Shown: positions 28,770-38,938 of the stretch, piece by piece
How the letters are laid out: every line of letters starts with the position of its first letter
How positions within the stretch are numbered: position 1 is the first letter of the stretch
Origin: Acetobacteraceae bacterium
GTDB lineage: Bacteria > Pseudomonadota > Alphaproteobacteria > Acetobacterales > Acetobacteraceae
Reading direction: 5' to 3'
Length of the DNA: 64,000 bases
NCBI GenBank assembly: GCA_030041375.1
Contig: JASHOA010000074.1
Coordinates: forward strand, 21,592-85,591
The notes under the pieces: model-generated
Told to the model about the DNA's origin: nothing
Database searches by the model: none
The model's input: the letters and a program-made list of their open reading frames with translations, nothing else
Program-made: the position numbers and the translations under genes

Positions 28770-29551
28770 ACCTGCCCGCGGATGTTTTCGCGGGCATCGG
28801 GCGGCCGGTGCTCGGCGTTTGCTTCACTGCCGGCCGGCTCGCGCTGTTCGCACTCGATGGCCTTTCGCATCTGCTGCGCCCGCCCTTTCATTTCCGGCGA
28901 TTCGGAGCCGCCTTGGTCGAAATGGCCTATTTCAGCCTGCCCGTGGTGGCCTTGACGGCGATCTTCACCGGCATGGTGCTGGCGCTGCAATCCTACACCG
29001 GTTTCGCCCGCTTCTCCGCGCAAGGTGCGGTCGCCTCGGTGGTGGTGCTGTCGATGACGCGGGAACTCGGGCCGGTGCTGGCCGGGCTGATGGTGGCAGG
29101 CAGGGTCGGTGCCGCCACCGCGGCGGAGATCGGCACCATGCGCGTGACCGACCAGATCGATGCCCTTTCGACACTTTCGACCGATCCGATGAAGTATCTC
29201 GTGGCGCCGCGCCTCCTGGCCGGTATCGTCGCACTGCCGATGCTGGTGGTGGTGGCCGATATCCTCGGCGTGTTCGGCGGCTTCATCGTCAGCACGGCTT
29301 CACTCGGCTTCAACCCGACGATCTACCTGCACAGCACGTTCACGTATCTCGAGACCATGGACGTGGCCTCGGGGCTGATCAAGGCGGCCGTATTCGGCTT
29401 CCTGATCGCGTTGATGGGTTGTTACAACGGCTATACGAGCCGCGGCGGAGCGCAGGGGGTCGGGCATGCCGCCACCGCCGCGGTCGTTTCTGCGTCGATC
29501 CTGATTCTCGCCTTCGATTATGTGCTGACGCAGCTCTTCTTTGCGCGATGA
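28766..29551 (+). CDS. mlaE: MlaE-type lipid transport permease
   Basis: A ~261-residue membrane permease of the MlaE/YrbE family, with FTGMVLALQSYTGFARF, VLSMTRELGPVLAGLMVAGRVG, the EIGTMRVTDQIDALSTLSTDP loop that contacts the ATPase, and GCYNGYTSRGGAQGVG. It works with MlaF in phospholipid trafficking between inner and outer membranes. GTG 28766 in GTGA overlap with alr is preferred; a GTG four codons upstream is possible. The substrate-binding MlaD gene is not adjacent. Confidence 0.9.
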   Translation: MNLPADVFAGIGRPVLGVCFTAGRLALFALDGLSHLLRPPFHFRRFGAALVEMAYFSLPVVALTAIFTGMVLALQSYTGFARFSAQGAVASVVVLSMTRELGPVLAGLMVAGRVGAATAAEIGTMRVTDQIDALSTLSTDPMKYLVAPRLLAGIVALPMLVVVADILGVFGGFIVSTASLGFNPTIYLHSTFTYLETMDVASGLIKAAVFGFLIALMGCYNGYTSRGGAQGVGHAATAAVVSASILILAFDYVLTQLFFAR

Positions 29552-30324
29552 CCACGCCGCTGCCGAAAATCCGTGTCCGCGGCCTCGCCAAATCGTTCGG
29601 CGAGAAGCGCGTGCTCGACGGCGTCGATCTCGACGTTCCGGCAGGCACTTCAATGGTAGTGATCGGCGGTTCGGGCTCCGGCAAATCCGTACTGATCAAG
29701 TGCATCCTTGGCCTCATCGAACCCGATGCCGGCCGGATCGAAATCGACGGAGTGGACGTACTGTCGTTGAGACCAAGGAAGCGCCGTGCGGTTACGGCAA
29801 GGATCGGCATGCTGTTCCAGAACGGAGCGCTCTTCGATTCGCTGCCGGTCTGGGAGAACGTCGCCTTCGGTCTCATGGCGCAGAAAATGGTGCGCCGGAT
29901 CGAAGCGCGGGCCCGGGCGGACGAGATCCTGGGCCAACTCGGGCTCGCCGCGAGTGTCGGAGAGCTGTTCCCGGCCGAACTCTCGGGCGGCATGCAGAAG
30001 CGCGTGGCGCTGGCACGCGCGATCGCCGCGACGCCGGATATTCTCTTCTTCGACGAGCCGACAACGGGGCTCGATCCGATCATGGGCGCGGTGATCGACG
30101 GCCTCATTCTCGACTGCGTAAAGCGGCTCGGCTCGACCGCCGTCGCGATCACCCACGACATGGCCTCGGCGCGGCGGATCGGCGATGCCGCGGCGATGCT
30201 GCATGGAGGAAGGATCGTCTGGAGCGGCCCGGCCGCGTCTCTCCTGGAAAGCGGCAATCCGCTGGTCGATCAATTCACACATGGCCGGCGTGAAGGTCCG
30301 ATCAGGATGGAGCTTCGCGCCTGA
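29548..30324 (+). CDS. mlaF: MlaF-type ABC ATPase
   Basis: A 258-residue ABC ATPase with Walker A GGSGSGKS at residues 40-47, signature LSGGMQKRVALARAIA and Walker B DILFFDEPTTGLDP. The LSGGM signature and C-terminal QFTHGRREGPI are typical of Mla-type lipid transporters. ATGA overlap with mlaE supports a permease/ATPase pair; radA overlaps its stop. Confidence 0.92.
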   Translation: MTTPLPKIRVRGLAKSFGEKRVLDGVDLDVPAGTSMVVIGGSGSGKSVLIKCILGLIEPDAGRIEIDGVDVLSLRPRKRRAVTARIGMLFQNGALFDSLPVWENVAFGLMAQKMVRRIEARARADEILGQLGLAASVGELFPAELSGGMQKRVALARAIAATPDILFFDEPTTGLDPIMGAVIDGLILDCVKRLGSTAVAITHDMASARRIGDAAAMLHGGRIVWSGPAASLLESGNPLVDQFTHGRREGPIRMELRA

Positions 30325-31703
30325 TGGCCAGGCCCGCGACGCGCTATGTCTGCCAGTCCTGCGGCGCCGTTGCGGCCCGCTGGCTGGGGCGCTGCGAAGC
30401 CTGCGGGGAATGGAACACGCTGCTCGAAGAGGCTGCCGCAGCCGGACCTCAGGCCAGGCAGAGCCGGGCGCCGCCGGTTGGCTTTGTCTCTCTCGCCAGC
30501 GAGAGTGCACCTGAACCGCGCACCGCGACCGGAATGGGTGAACTCGATCGCGTGCTCGGCGGCGGGCTGGTGCCGGCATCCGTCGTGCTGGTGGGCGGTG
30601 ATCCCGGCATCGGCAAGTCCACCTTGCTCCTCCAGGCAGCCGCGACGCTGGCACGTGCGGGCCGACGCGTGCTTTATGTTTCGGGCGAGGAATCGATCGA
30701 GCAGGTCAGGCTGCGGGCGCGTCGGCTCGGGCTTGCCGATGCGCCGGTGGAACTTGCCGCGGCGATCGATCTCAATGCCATTGCTGCGGCGCTCGAGCGG
30801 AGCGGGGCTCACCTCGTCGTCATTGATTCGATTCAGACGATGTGGATCGAGGCAGTCGAATCCGCGCCTGGTACCGTGAACCAGGTGCGCGCGAGCGCGT
30901 TCGAATTGACACGGCAGGCGAAGTCGGCCGGCTTTGCGCTGGTGCTGGTCGGGCACATGACCAAGGATGGCGCCATCGCGGGGCCGCGCGTACTCGAGCA
31001 CATGGTCGATGCCGTCCTCACCTTCGAGGGCGATCGCGGACACCAGTTCCGAATCCTGCGCGCAACCAAGAACCGGTTCGGCGCCACCGACGAGATCGGC
31101 GTCTTCGAGATGACGGATCGCGGGCTTGCCGAAGTGGCGAACCCGTCGGCGATCTTCCTTGCCGAGCGGCGGGGCAACGTGGCCGGGAGCGCCGTCTTCG
31201 CCGGGATCGAGGGCACCCGGCCGGTGCTTTTGGAAGTGCAGGCGCTGCTGGCCCAGGGCGCGGGCGGGACCCCACGGCGGACGGCCATCGGCTGGGACGG
31301 GGGGCGGCTTTCCATGCTGCTGGCGGTTCTGGAGGCCCGGGCAGGGCTTTCTCTCGGCGGGGCCGACGTTTATCTGAACGTCGCCGGCGGGCTTCGGATC
31401 AGCGAGCCGGCCGCCGACCTCGTCGTGGCGGCAGCCGTGGTTTCCGCTGCCACCGGGATGCCGACGCCGGCGGATATGGTGTTCTTCGGCGAGGTCGGGC
31501 TGTCAGGGGAAATCCGGCAGGTGGCACAGGCGGAAGCGCGCCTGAAGGAGGCGGCGAAGCTCGGTTTCACGGCGGCAGCATTGCCCCGCCGGGTGGCACG
31601 GGGAGCCCGGCCGCTCGCCGCGCCGGAGGGGTTGGAGCTTGCCGGGCTGGGTCATCTCTCCGATCTCGTCGCGCGCTTCCGCAAGCCGGGACGACCATCG
31701 TGA
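30324..31703 (+). CDS. radA: DNA repair protein RadA
   Basis: A 459-residue RecA paralogue for processing recombination intermediates. A C4 zinc finger is formed by Cys10, 13, 24 and 27. Walker A GGDPGIGKS lies at residues 91-99, the RadA-specific KNRFG at 249-253, and a C-terminal Lon-protease-like domain has DVYLNVAGGLRISEPAADL and FFGEVGLSGEIRQV. All motifs are intact. The start overlaps the mlaF stop by one base. Confidence 0.95.
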   Translation: MARPATRYVCQSCGAVAARWLGRCEACGEWNTLLEEAAAAGPQARQSRAPPVGFVSLASESAPEPRTATGMGELDRVLGGGLVPASVVLVGGDPGIGKSTLLLQAAATLARAGRRVLYVSGEESIEQVRLRARRLGLADAPVELAAAIDLNAIAAALERSGAHLVVIDSIQTMWIEAVESAPGTVNQVRASAFELTRQAKSAGFALVLVGHMTKDGAIAGPRVLEHMVDAVLTFEGDRGHQFRILRATKNRFGATDEIGVFEMTDRGLAEVANPSAIFLAERRGNVAGSAVFAGIEGTRPVLLEVQALLAQGAGGTPRRTAIGWDGGRLSMLLAVLEARAGLSLGGADVYLNVAGGLRISEPAADLVVAAAVVSAATGMPTPADMVFFGEVGLSGEIRQVAQAEARLKEAAKLGFTAAALPRRVARGARPLAAPEGLELAGLGHLSDLVARFRKPGRPS

Positions 31704-31763
31704 TGAGGCTTGGCGAATCCGAGGCGAGTGGGGCTATACGAGGCGGGCGAGGGCAGCGGTTGT

Positions 31764-32330
31764 ATGAACTGGGTGGATCTGCTGGTTCTCGGCGTGGTCG
31801 GCCTTTCGGCGCTGTTCGGCTTCGTTCGCGGCTTGGTGCGGGAGGTGCTCGGGATCGGCGCCTGGATCGGCGCGGCTCTGCTGGCGGTACTGGCCTTTCC
31901 GTGGGCTTCATCCGAGGCACGCGGCATGATCACCAATCCGGACATTGCCGACGGGGTCGCGATCGCCGCGGTATTCCTGGTCTGCCTGGTCGCACTCTCG
32001 CTGATCGCGGCCTGGATTGGCGGAGTGGTCCGTAACTCCGCGCTCGGCGGGCTCGACCGCACGCTCGGCCTGATTTTCGGCATGGCTCGGGGTGCGGTGC
32101 TGATCATGATCGCCTATATCGTCGTCGGGTTGGTCGAATCACCGGCGGCATGGCCGCCGGCGGTACTCGGCGCCCGGGCATTGCCCTATGCCTATGACGG
32201 AGCCGCCTGGATGGTTCACCTTCTGCCGCAGCACTATCGTCCGGAGGTCGCTCCGCCGCCGTCTCCCGGTGCCGATGCGGATGTAACGCCAGAACCGCAA
32301 GGCCCATCACTCGATCCGGCAAAGCCATAG
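31764..32330 (+). CDS. cvpA: CvpA family membrane protein
   Basis: A 188-residue protein with four hydrophobic segments, opening MNWVDLLVLGVVGLSALFGFVRGLVREVLG, the classic CvpA start, and NSALGGLDRTLGLIFGMARG. A Pro-rich cytoplasmic tail follows. CvpA is a membrane protein of unclear function, named from colicin V production and often beside purF, as here (11 bases). An in-frame extension upstream is not conserved, so ATG 31764 was chosen. Confidence 0.9.
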   Translation: MNWVDLLVLGVVGLSALFGFVRGLVREVLGIGAWIGAALLAVLAFPWASSEARGMITNPDIADGVAIAAVFLVCLVALSLIAAWIGGVVRNSALGGLDRTLGLIFGMARGAVLIMIAYIVVGLVESPAAWPPAVLGARALPYAYDGAAWMVHLLPQHYRPEVAPPPSPGADADVTPEPQGPSLDPAKP

Positions 32331-32341
32331 CGGAGTTGCGG

Positions 32342-33811
32342 ATGACACCTCGCGCCGATTGTCCTGAGGATGACAGGCCGCACGAGGAGTGTGCGGTGTT
32401 CGGCGTCTGGAACGCAACGGACGCGGCGCCCATCACCGCGCTCGGGCTGCACGCGCTGCAGCACCGCGGGCAGGAGGCGACCGGGATCGTCTCCTTCGAC
32501 GGCGATCACTTTCATTCGTACAAAGGTCTCGGCCTGGTCGGCGACAATTTCGGTGACGCCCGCGTGATGGCCGGGCTGCCGGGAACCCACGCAATCGGGC
32601 ATAACCGCTATGCGACCACCGGGGAAACGGTGCTGCGCAACGTGCAGCCTCTCTATGCCGACTTCGAGTTCGGCGGCCTGGCGGTGGGGCACAACGGCAA
32701 CCTGACCAATGCGCGGCGTCTTCGGCGGGAACTCGTGCGCCGCGGCTGTCTCTTCCAATCGACCACCGATTCCGAAGTCTTCGTCCATCTGATCGCGATC
32801 AGCTCCTACTCCACGGTGCTTGACCGGTTGATCGACGCGCTGAAGCAGGTTGTCGGTGCCTACAGCCTGGTCGCGTTGACCAACACCGCCTTGATCGGGG
32901 CGCGCGATTCGCTTGGCGTCAGGCCGCTCATTCTCGGCCGGCTGGCCGGAGCGGACGGCAATCCGGGCTATGTTCTGACCAGCGAAACCTGCGCGCTCGA
33001 GATCGTGGGCGCGGAGTTCGTGCGCGATATCGAGGCGGGCGAGATCGTCGAGATCAGCGCCAAGGGCGTGCGCAGCATCCGCCCGTTCGGTCGCGCGCAT
33101 CCCCGCTTCTGCGTCTTCGAGCACATCTATTTCGCCCGCCCGGATTCCACGATGGACGGCCTCTCGGTCTATGCGGCACGCAAGCGGATTGGCGTGGAGC
33201 TTGCCCGCGAAGCGGGCGTTGCCGCGGATGTGGTGGTGCCGGTTCCGGATTCGGGCGTGCCGGCGGCCATGGGCTATGGCATCGAGAGCGGCCTTCCCTT
33301 CGAGCTTGGCATCATCCGCAACCATTATGTCGGGCGGACCTTCATCGAGCCGACCGACCAGATCCGGCATCTCGGGGTCAAGCTGAAACACTCGGCCAAC
33401 CGCGCGGTGCTGGCGGGCAGGCGAGTGGTGCTGGTGGACGATTCGATCGTGCGCGGAACGACCAGCCGCAAGATCGTCGAGATGGTGCGCGCCGCCGGGG
33501 CGAAGGAAGTGCATATGCGCATTTCCTCCCCGCCGATCCGGCATTCCTGCTTCTACGGCATCGACACTCCCGAAGAGAGCAAGCTACTGGCCTCGCGGTA
33601 CGACATTGCCGAAATGGCCGCGCTCATCGGTGCCGACAGCCTCGCCTTCATTTCGATCGACGGTCTTTATCGGGCGCTCGGCAAAGGCGCGCGCGATCCC
33701 CGCCGCCCGGCTTTCTGCGATGCCTGCTTCACCGGCGATTACCCGATCCCGCTCACCGATTTTACCGCCAACACCGAACAGCAGCTTTCTCTTCTGGCAG
33801 AGGATAGCTGA
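32342..33811 (+). CDS. purF: Amidophosphoribosyltransferase
   Basis: A 489-residue enzyme catalysing the first step of purine synthesis. After a 16-residue propeptide, Cys17 in EECAVFGVW is the expected N-terminal nucleophile of the glutaminase domain. GLHALQHRGQEATGI and HNRYATTGE follow, and the PRPP loop is VVLVDDSIVRGTTS. ATG 32342 has CGGAG six bases upstream; the TTG at 32336 lies too close to that site. The cvpA-purF arrangement is widespread. Confidence 0.95.
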   Translation: MTPRADCPEDDRPHEECAVFGVWNATDAAPITALGLHALQHRGQEATGIVSFDGDHFHSYKGLGLVGDNFGDARVMAGLPGTHAIGHNRYATTGETVLRNVQPLYADFEFGGLAVGHNGNLTNARRLRRELVRRGCLFQSTTDSEVFVHLIAISSYSTVLDRLIDALKQVVGAYSLVALTNTALIGARDSLGVRPLILGRLAGADGNPGYVLTSETCALEIVGAEFVRDIEAGEIVEISAKGVRSIRPFGRAHPRFCVFEHIYFARPDSTMDGLSVYAARKRIGVELAREAGVAADVVVPVPDSGVPAAMGYGIESGLPFELGIIRNHYVGRTFIEPTDQIRHLGVKLKHSANRAVLAGRRVVLVDDSIVRGTTSRKIVEMVRAAGAKEVHMRISSPPIRHSCFYGIDTPEESKLLASRYDIAEMAALIGADSLAFISIDGLYRALGKGARDPRRPAFCDACFTGDYPIPLTDFTANTEQQLSLLAEDS

Positions 33812-33814
33812 GGA

Positions 33815-34537
33815 TTGCCAGGCCCGCTGGAAGGCCGGCTGGCGCTCGTCACCGGCGCCAGCCGCGGACTTGGTGCGGCGACGGCGGTGGCGCTTGCCCG
33901 GCTTGGCGCCGATCTCGTGATCAGCGCGCGCACCATCGGCGGTCTCGAGGAGACGGACGATGCGATCCGCGCGGCGGGCGGGCGGGCCAGCCTGGTGCCG
34001 CTTGATCTTCGCGACGGCCCCTCGGTCGATAGGCTCGGCCCGAGTATCGGAGAGCGTTTCGGCCGGCTCGACGCACTCGTCGCAAACGCCGGGGTGCTCG
34101 GGCCGCTGACGCCGGCTGGCCATATCCTGCCCGACGCCTGGGCAGAGGTGATCGAGGTCAATCTCGGTGCGGCCTGGCGGCTCATCCGCACCGCCGCGCC
34201 GCTGCTGCTCGCCGCCCCCGCCGGACGGGCCGTATTTGTCACCGATCGACGCGCGAGAATGCCGCGTGCCTATTGGGGAGCCTACGGAGCAAGCAAGGCC
34301 GGAATGGAGTACCTGGCACTCGCCTGGGCCGAGGAGACCCGTAACACGCGGCTGCGTGTCAACCTGTTCGATCCGGGACCGATGGCAACCAGGCTCCGGC
34401 TCAGGGCAATGCCGGCCGAGGATCGGAGCGCGCTTCCGGCCCCGGAAGAAATCGCCCCGGCGCTCGCCGCGCTGTGCCTGCCCGAGGAGAACCGCCACGC
34501 CGCATTGATCAGCCGAGCCCCATCGCCTGGCGGATGA
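33815..34537 (+). CDS. Short-chain dehydrogenase/reductase
   Basis: A 240-residue classical SDR with the nucleotide-binding TGASRGLG at residues 13-20, NAGVLG, and the catalytic YGASK with Tyr157 and Lys161. The substrate is unknown. A TTG at 33815 is the likely start, four bases after the purF stop; GAGGA lies unusually close to it, so the exact start is uncertain. The gene converges with the UbiH-like gene and the two overlap by 29 bases at their 3' ends. Confidence 0.82.
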   Translation: MPGPLEGRLALVTGASRGLGAATAVALARLGADLVISARTIGGLEETDDAIRAAGGRASLVPLDLRDGPSVDRLGPSIGERFGRLDALVANAGVLGPLTPAGHILPDAWAEVIEVNLGAAWRLIRTAAPLLLAAPAGRAVFVTDRRARMPRAYWGAYGASKAGMEYLALAWAEETRNTRLRVNLFDPGPMATRLRLRAMPAEDRSALPAPEEIAPALAALCLPEENRHAALISRAPSPGG

Positions 34538-35735
34538 AGAAGCGCTTGAGCGGCGGAATCCGATTGACCCCGGCAATCCCGAGGTCACGGACGAAGCGAA
34601 GCGGCGGCAGATCGTTGCCGAAAAGCCGCTCCAGCCCGTCGGTTGCGGCCAGCATCAGAAGATTCCGCCCCCGCACGGCACGCTGATAACGCTCAAGAAC
34701 GACGGGGCTTCCCGGATCTTCGCCGACGGCTACGGCTTTCTCAATCAAGCCCGCAAGCGCCATCGCGTCACGCAAGCCGAGATTGAGGCCCTGGCCGGCG
34801 ATCGGATGAATGCCGTGCGCCGAATCGCCCGCCAGCGCGAGCCTCAGCCCGGTGACGCGATCCGCGAAGTGGGCGCCAAGCGGGTAGTGGAAGCGCTTGC
34901 CGAGTGGGCGAACGGTGCCCAGGTGCGGGCCGAGCCGGCGCTCGATCTCGGCCGCGAAGCGGGTCTCGTCGAGACGATAGAGAGCCTCGGCCAGGCGTGT
35001 CGGTTCGGTCCAGACGATCGCGGAGACGTGCTCGGCCAGCCCGTCCGGGGTGACGGCAGGGCTCATCGGGAGCTGGGCGAAGGGCCCGGCCGGCAGGAAA
35101 TGTTCAAGCGCGATGTTGTGGTGCGGGCGGGCATGCGCGATCGCGGTGACGATCGCCTGCTGGTGATAGGAAAACCGGGTGAACGGAATGCCGGCGGCGC
35201 GCGCAAGAGGGCTCGCCTTCCCCTCGGCGGCAACCACCAGGCTGGCAATGATCTCTGCACCGTCCGCCGCCGTCAGGCGGGCTTCGTTCTCCTGTCGCAC
35301 GATGCGAACCGTGGCCGGCGCCAACACGAAGAGTGACGCTAGCTCGCTCAGGCGCGCGTTGAGCGCCATCCTGAGGCTCCGCGCCTCGACCATCCAGCCG
35401 AATGGGCCGGCAGCCTCGCCCGCCTCCCGATGGCCGAAACGTAACGAGAGCGGCGATGGCGGATGGCCGAGGCGCCCGTCCGTCACGCGGATGCCGAGGA
35501 TCGGGCAAGGCGCATAAGGCAGGAGGTCCCAGATACCCCCTGCCTCGAGCAGAGGGCGCGACCCGGCGGCGATCGCATAGGCACGACCGTCGAAATCCGG
35601 GTGCTCCATCGGCGGTAGGGCGGCGCGGTCGATCACGGCGGTCGCGATGCCCGCGGCGGCGAGGCGGCAGGCCAGGGCGCCGCCAACCGGCCCCGCACCC
35701 ACCACGGCTACGACGACCTCGATTCTTCCCGGCAT
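34509..35735 (-). CDS. UbiH/UbiF/COQ6 family FAD monooxygenase
   Basis: A 408-residue flavoprotein hydroxylase with the FAD dinucleotide motif GAGPVG at residues 13-18, the FDGRAYAI segment, and the second FAD motif [20 protein letters not shown]. The family hydroxylates ubiquinone precursors. Which ring position cannot be told from sequence, so no specific symbol is given. It is divergent from ftsK with an 87-base gap between them. Confidence 0.88.
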   Translation of the reverse strand: MPGRIEVVVAVVGAGPVGGALACRLAAAGIATAVIDRAALPPMEHPDFDGRAYAIAAGSRPLLEAGGIWDLLPYAPCPILGIRVTDGRLGHPPSPLSLRFGHREAGEAAGPFGWMVEARSLRMALNARLSELASLFVLAPATVRIVRQENEARLTAADGAEIIASLVVAAEGKASPLARAAGIPFTRFSYHQQAIVTAIAHARPHHNIALEHFLPAGPFAQLPMSPAVTPDGLAEHVSAIVWTEPTRLAEALYRLDETRFAAEIERRLGPHLGTVRPLGKRFHYPLGAHFADRVTGLRLALAGDSAHGIHPIAGQGLNLGLRDAMALAGLIEKAVAVGEDPGSPVVLERYQRAVRGRNLLMLAATDGLERLFGNDLPPLRFVRDLGIAGVNRIPPLKRFFIRQAMGLG

Positions 35736-35822
35736 CGTGCGCCCGGAGCCCTTTTTCCATCAGATGGTTCCGCTTTATACGCTAAGATATCGATTGAACG
35801 GAGCCGGAGTTCCGGATCGGCT

Positions 35823-38192
35823 ATGGCCGCTGCCGCTTCGATGCAGAATCTTGCCTCACCGACGCTCAAGGCACTGATCCGCCGCCGGACGGCCGAGTTG
35901 GTGGGGGTGGTGCTGGGGCTCGCCGCGATTGCGCTTCTGCTCGCGCTTGCATCCTATGACCCGAGCGATCCCTCGCTCGATTCGGCGAGCGGTGCAGCCG
36001 TGCATAACCTCGCCGGACCGGTGGGCGCTTGGCTTGCCGACTTTCTGCTGCAAGGTTTCGGATTGGCCGCCCTTCTGCCCGGGCTGGTGGGACTCGCCTG
36101 GGCCTGGCGTATCGCCTCGCAACGCGGTCTTGGCCGGCTCGCTCTTCGGGTTGCGGGCGCGGCGGTCACTGTGCCGGCGCTCGCTGCGGTTCTCGGCGGC
36201 CTGACCCCACCCTCCGGAACGTTCGCCTGGCCGGTTGCCGCGGGCCCAGGCGGAGCGATCGGCCAGATACTCGGCAGTGCGGTGCTCGGAGCGGGCCACG
36301 GGCTACTGGGGCCGTTCGGCCTCGTTCTCGCGTGGATCTTGCTTGCCGGCCTCGCCGGCTGCTCGGGTTGGATCGCGCTTGGCCTGACCGGCACGGAGTG
36401 GCAAGCGGCGGGACAGGGCGTCGGGGGGGCAGCACGCCTGTCGGCAGGGCACGGGCGGCGCGTGCTCGGCTTTCTTCTCCGCACAGGCTGGCGGCGCCAG
36501 GCAGCATCCGATTCGGGCAGGGCGGTCGTCGATTCGCCGAACCCGATCAGGACGGAACCGCACCTGGAAAGGGCGCCCGCGTCCGCTCCTCAGCCCGCGA
36601 GCGCTCCGGCCGGCCCTCGGATATTGCCGCGGCGCACGCCGCCGCCGCCAAGGCAGGAGAGCCTCCCGCTGGAGGAAGGCTTCCAGTTTCCGCCGCTTTC
36701 ACTGCTCAAGTCGGCACCGGCACGGGCCATCAGCGGCCCCTCGCCCGAATCGCTGCAGGCGAACGCGAGGCTCCTGGAATCGGTGCTCGCCGATTACGGC
36801 GTCCAGGGCGCGATCGTGGAGATCCGGCCCGGGCCGGTGGTCACGCTTTACGAACTCGAGCCTGCGCCCGGGATCCGCAGTGCCCGTGTGATCGGACTGG
36901 CCGACGATGTGGCGCGCAGCCTGTCGGTCACTGCCGTGCGGATCGCAACCGTGCCCGGGCGAAACGTGATCGGCATTGAAGTTCCGAATTCGCGGCGGGA
37001 GACCGTCTATCTTTCCGAACTGTTGGCAACCGAGGATTGGGTGAAACACCCGGCGCGGCTGGCGCTGGCACTGGGCAAGGATATTTCCGGCGCCCCTGTC
37101 TTCGCCGATCTGGCGCGGATGCCCCATCTCCTGATCGCCGGTACCACCGGCTCCGGCAAATCGGTCGGCGTGAACGCCATGATTCTTTCGCTGCTCTATC
37201 GGATGCCGCCCGAGCAGTGCCGGATGATCCTGATCGATCCGAAGATGCTCGAACTTTCCGTCTATGAGGGCATTCCGCACCTGATCGCGCCGGTGGTGAC
37301 GGAACCCCCGAAAGCGGTGACCGCCCTCAAATGGACGGTGCGCGAGATGGAGCGGCGCTACCGGGCGATGAGTCAGCTCGGCGTACGCAACATCGGCGGC
37401 TACAATGAACGCGTCGCGGCGGCCCGCCTCAAAGGCGAAGTGATGACGCGGCGCGTGCAGACCGGCTTCGACGCCGAGACCGGCCGGCCGATTTTCGAGG
37501 AGCAGCCGCTCGCGCTCGAAGCGCTGCCGTTCATCGTCGTGGTGATCGACGAGATGGCAGACCTCATGATGGTCGCCGGCAAGGACATCGAAGCGGCGGT
37601 GCAGCGTCTGGCGCAGATGGCGCGCGCGGCCGGGATTCACGTCATCATGGCCACCCAGCGCCCCTCCGTCGATGTCATTACCGGCACCATCAAGGCGAAC
37701 TTCCCGACCCGCATCAGCTTCCAGGTGATCAGCAAGTTCGATTCGCGCACCATCCTCGGCGAGCAGGGAAGCGAACAACTGCTCGGGCAGGGCGACATGC
37801 TTTACATGATGGGCGGCGGGCGCATCACGCGCGTGCACGGGCCCTTTGTCTCCGACGCCGAGGTCGAGGGAGTGGTCGAGTTTCTGCGCGAGCAGGGGGA
37901 GCCGGCCTATATCGAAGAGATCACCGAAGCTGCAGAGGAAGAATCCGCCTCGCCACTCCCGAATCTCGGTGACGTCGGCCCGGACGGCGAACGCGGCTTG
38001 TACGAGCAGGCCGTGACGCTGGTCGCCCGCGAAGGCAAGGCTTCGACCTCCTTCATCCAGCGCCATTTGCAGATCGGTTACAACCGCGCGGCGCGGCTGA
38101 TCGAGCAGATGGAAAAGGACGGCATCGTCGGCCCGTCCAACCACGTGGGCAAGCGCGAAGTGCTGCTCGGCGGCGGCCGCAACGAGGACTGA
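35823..38192 (+). CDS. ftsK: DNA translocase FtsK/SpoIIIE
   Basis: A 789-residue translocase. Four to five membrane segments occupy roughly the first 180 residues, then a Pro/Arg-rich linker, the alpha-beta motor with Walker A GTTGSGKS at residues 440-447 and Walker [15 protein letters not shown], and a C-terminal gamma DNA-reading domain ([21 protein letters not shown]). It clears chromosome ends through the closing septum and activates XerCD at dif. ATG 35823 was chosen; an internal ATG at 35841 is possible. Confidence 0.95.
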   Translation: MAAAASMQNLASPTLKALIRRRTAELVGVVLGLAAIALLLALASYDPSDPSLDSASGAAVHNLAGPVGAWLADFLLQGFGLAALLPGLVGLAWAWRIASQRGLGRLALRVAGAAVTVPALAAVLGGLTPPSGTFAWPVAAGPGGAIGQILGSAVLGAGHGLLGPFGLVLAWILLAGLAGCSGWIALGLTGTEWQAAGQGVGGAARLSAGHGRRVLGFLLRTGWRRQAASDSGRAVVDSPNPIRTEPHLERAPASAPQPASAPAGPRILPRRTPPPPRQESLPLEEGFQFPPLSLLKSAPARAISGPSPESLQANARLLESVLADYGVQGAIVEIRPGPVVTLYELEPAPGIRSARVIGLADDVARSLSVTAVRIATVPGRNVIGIEVPNSRRETVYLSELLATEDWVKHPARLALALGKDISGAPVFADLARMPHLLIAGTTGSGKSVGVNAMILSLLYRMPPEQCRMILIDPKMLELSVYEGIPHLIAPVVTEPPKAVTALKWTVREMERRYRAMSQLGVRNIGGYNERVAAARLKGEVMTRRVQTGFDAETGRPIFEEQPLALEALPFIVVVIDEMADLMMVAGKDIEAAVQRLAQMARAAGIHVIMATQRPSVDVITGTIKANFPTRISFQVISKFDSRTILGEQGSEQLLGQGDMLYMMGGGRITRVHGPFVSDAEVEGVVEFLREQGEPAYIEEITEAAEEESASPLPNLGDVGPDGERGLYEQAVTLVAREGKASTSFIQRHLQIGYNRAARLIEQMEKDGIVGPSNHVGKREVLLGGGRNED

Positions 38193-38198
38193 GAGCGC

Positions 38199-38759
38199 TC
38201 AGGCCGCGATCGGCACCAGGCGCACTTCCGGGGCATCAGGCGCCGCCGCGACGAGCGGCTCGCCGTTATCGCCTTGGCCGGCCAGTAACGCGAGCGTCTT
38301 CTCGATTGCCTGAGCGACCTTGCGATACTCGCGGCGGAGCTGCTGAACGTCTGCCTTCCCTGCCTCGAAACGATAGACCGCCGAACCGGCCGCCTTGGTG
38401 TGCGCTGCCGCGAGCGCTTCCATCCGTTCAACCAGCACATAGGTGGGAACGATGGCGGCGATTTCCTCCTCACGGAGGAATGTCAGGCGCCCGATCGTGC
38501 CTCGATAGACGGCGGCAGAGCCCCGGGCGGACAACACATACCCCGCATCGGTGCGAATCAGGCGGAGGTTCTCGCGCATGAGGTCGAGCAAACTCGCGAG
38601 TTCGGCGGCGAGCGCGGCACGATGGCGGCGGCTGTCGCGACAGGACTGGAAGATGAGGTAGCCGCGGTTGCAGCCAACGTTCCCGATCAACATCAAAAGC
38701 ACGGCAATGAGCGGAATGAAATGCCAGGGAAGATGCAGATCGGTGCCGTAGGCGAACAT
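38199..38759 (-). CDS. Small membrane-anchored protein, function unknown
   Basis: A 186-residue protein with one N-terminal membrane helix (FIPLIAVLLMLIGNVGC) followed by a long, charged, helix-rich region (SRRHRAALAAELASLLDLMREN, then QQLRREYRKVAQAIEKTLALL) that may form coiled coil. Not recognised. The arrangement suggests a membrane-tethered cytoplasmic or periplasmic coil. ATG 38759 has a GGAG site nine bases upstream. It converges on ftsK with only six bases between the stops. Confidence 0.65.
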   Translation of the reverse strand: MFAYGTDLHLPWHFIPLIAVLLMLIGNVGCNRGYLIFQSCRDSRRHRAALAAELASLLDLMRENLRLIRTDAGYVLSARGSAAVYRGTIGRLTFLREEEIAAIVPTYVLVERMEALAAAHTKAAGSAVYRFEAGKADVQQLRREYRKVAQAIEKTLALLAGQGDNGEPLVAAAPDAPEVRLVPIAA

Positions 38760-38901
38760 TGTCGGGGTTCTCCGTGAGTGCGGGCGGACGCGCCGCCCCG
38801 GGGCTATTGCGGGGCCAGCATATCGGCCGGCACATCGATCTGGAATGCAAATCATCGGCGGTTGGAACGCGCGACCCCCGTGAAGCCTCCGACGATCGCC
38901 G

Positions 38902-38937
38902 CCCATTTTTTATGAACTGCCCATTTTTCATGAACTG
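38902..38937. repeat. 18-base tandem duplication next to tRNA-Leu
   Basis: Two adjacent 18-base units, CCCATTTTTTATGAACTG and CCCATTTTTCATGAACTG, differ at one base and end one base before the tRNA-Leu 3' end. Transcript-wise they lie immediately downstream of the tRNA. They are AT-rich compared with their surroundings. They could reflect slippage or a small target-site duplication. Confidence 0.75.
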
Positions 38938-38938
38938 A

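Noticed and set aside
38189..38202. CTGAGAGCGCTCAG as a bidirectional terminator between ftsK and the small membrane protein gene
   Set aside because: The stem is only five base pairs with no T-tract, so it is too weak to call.
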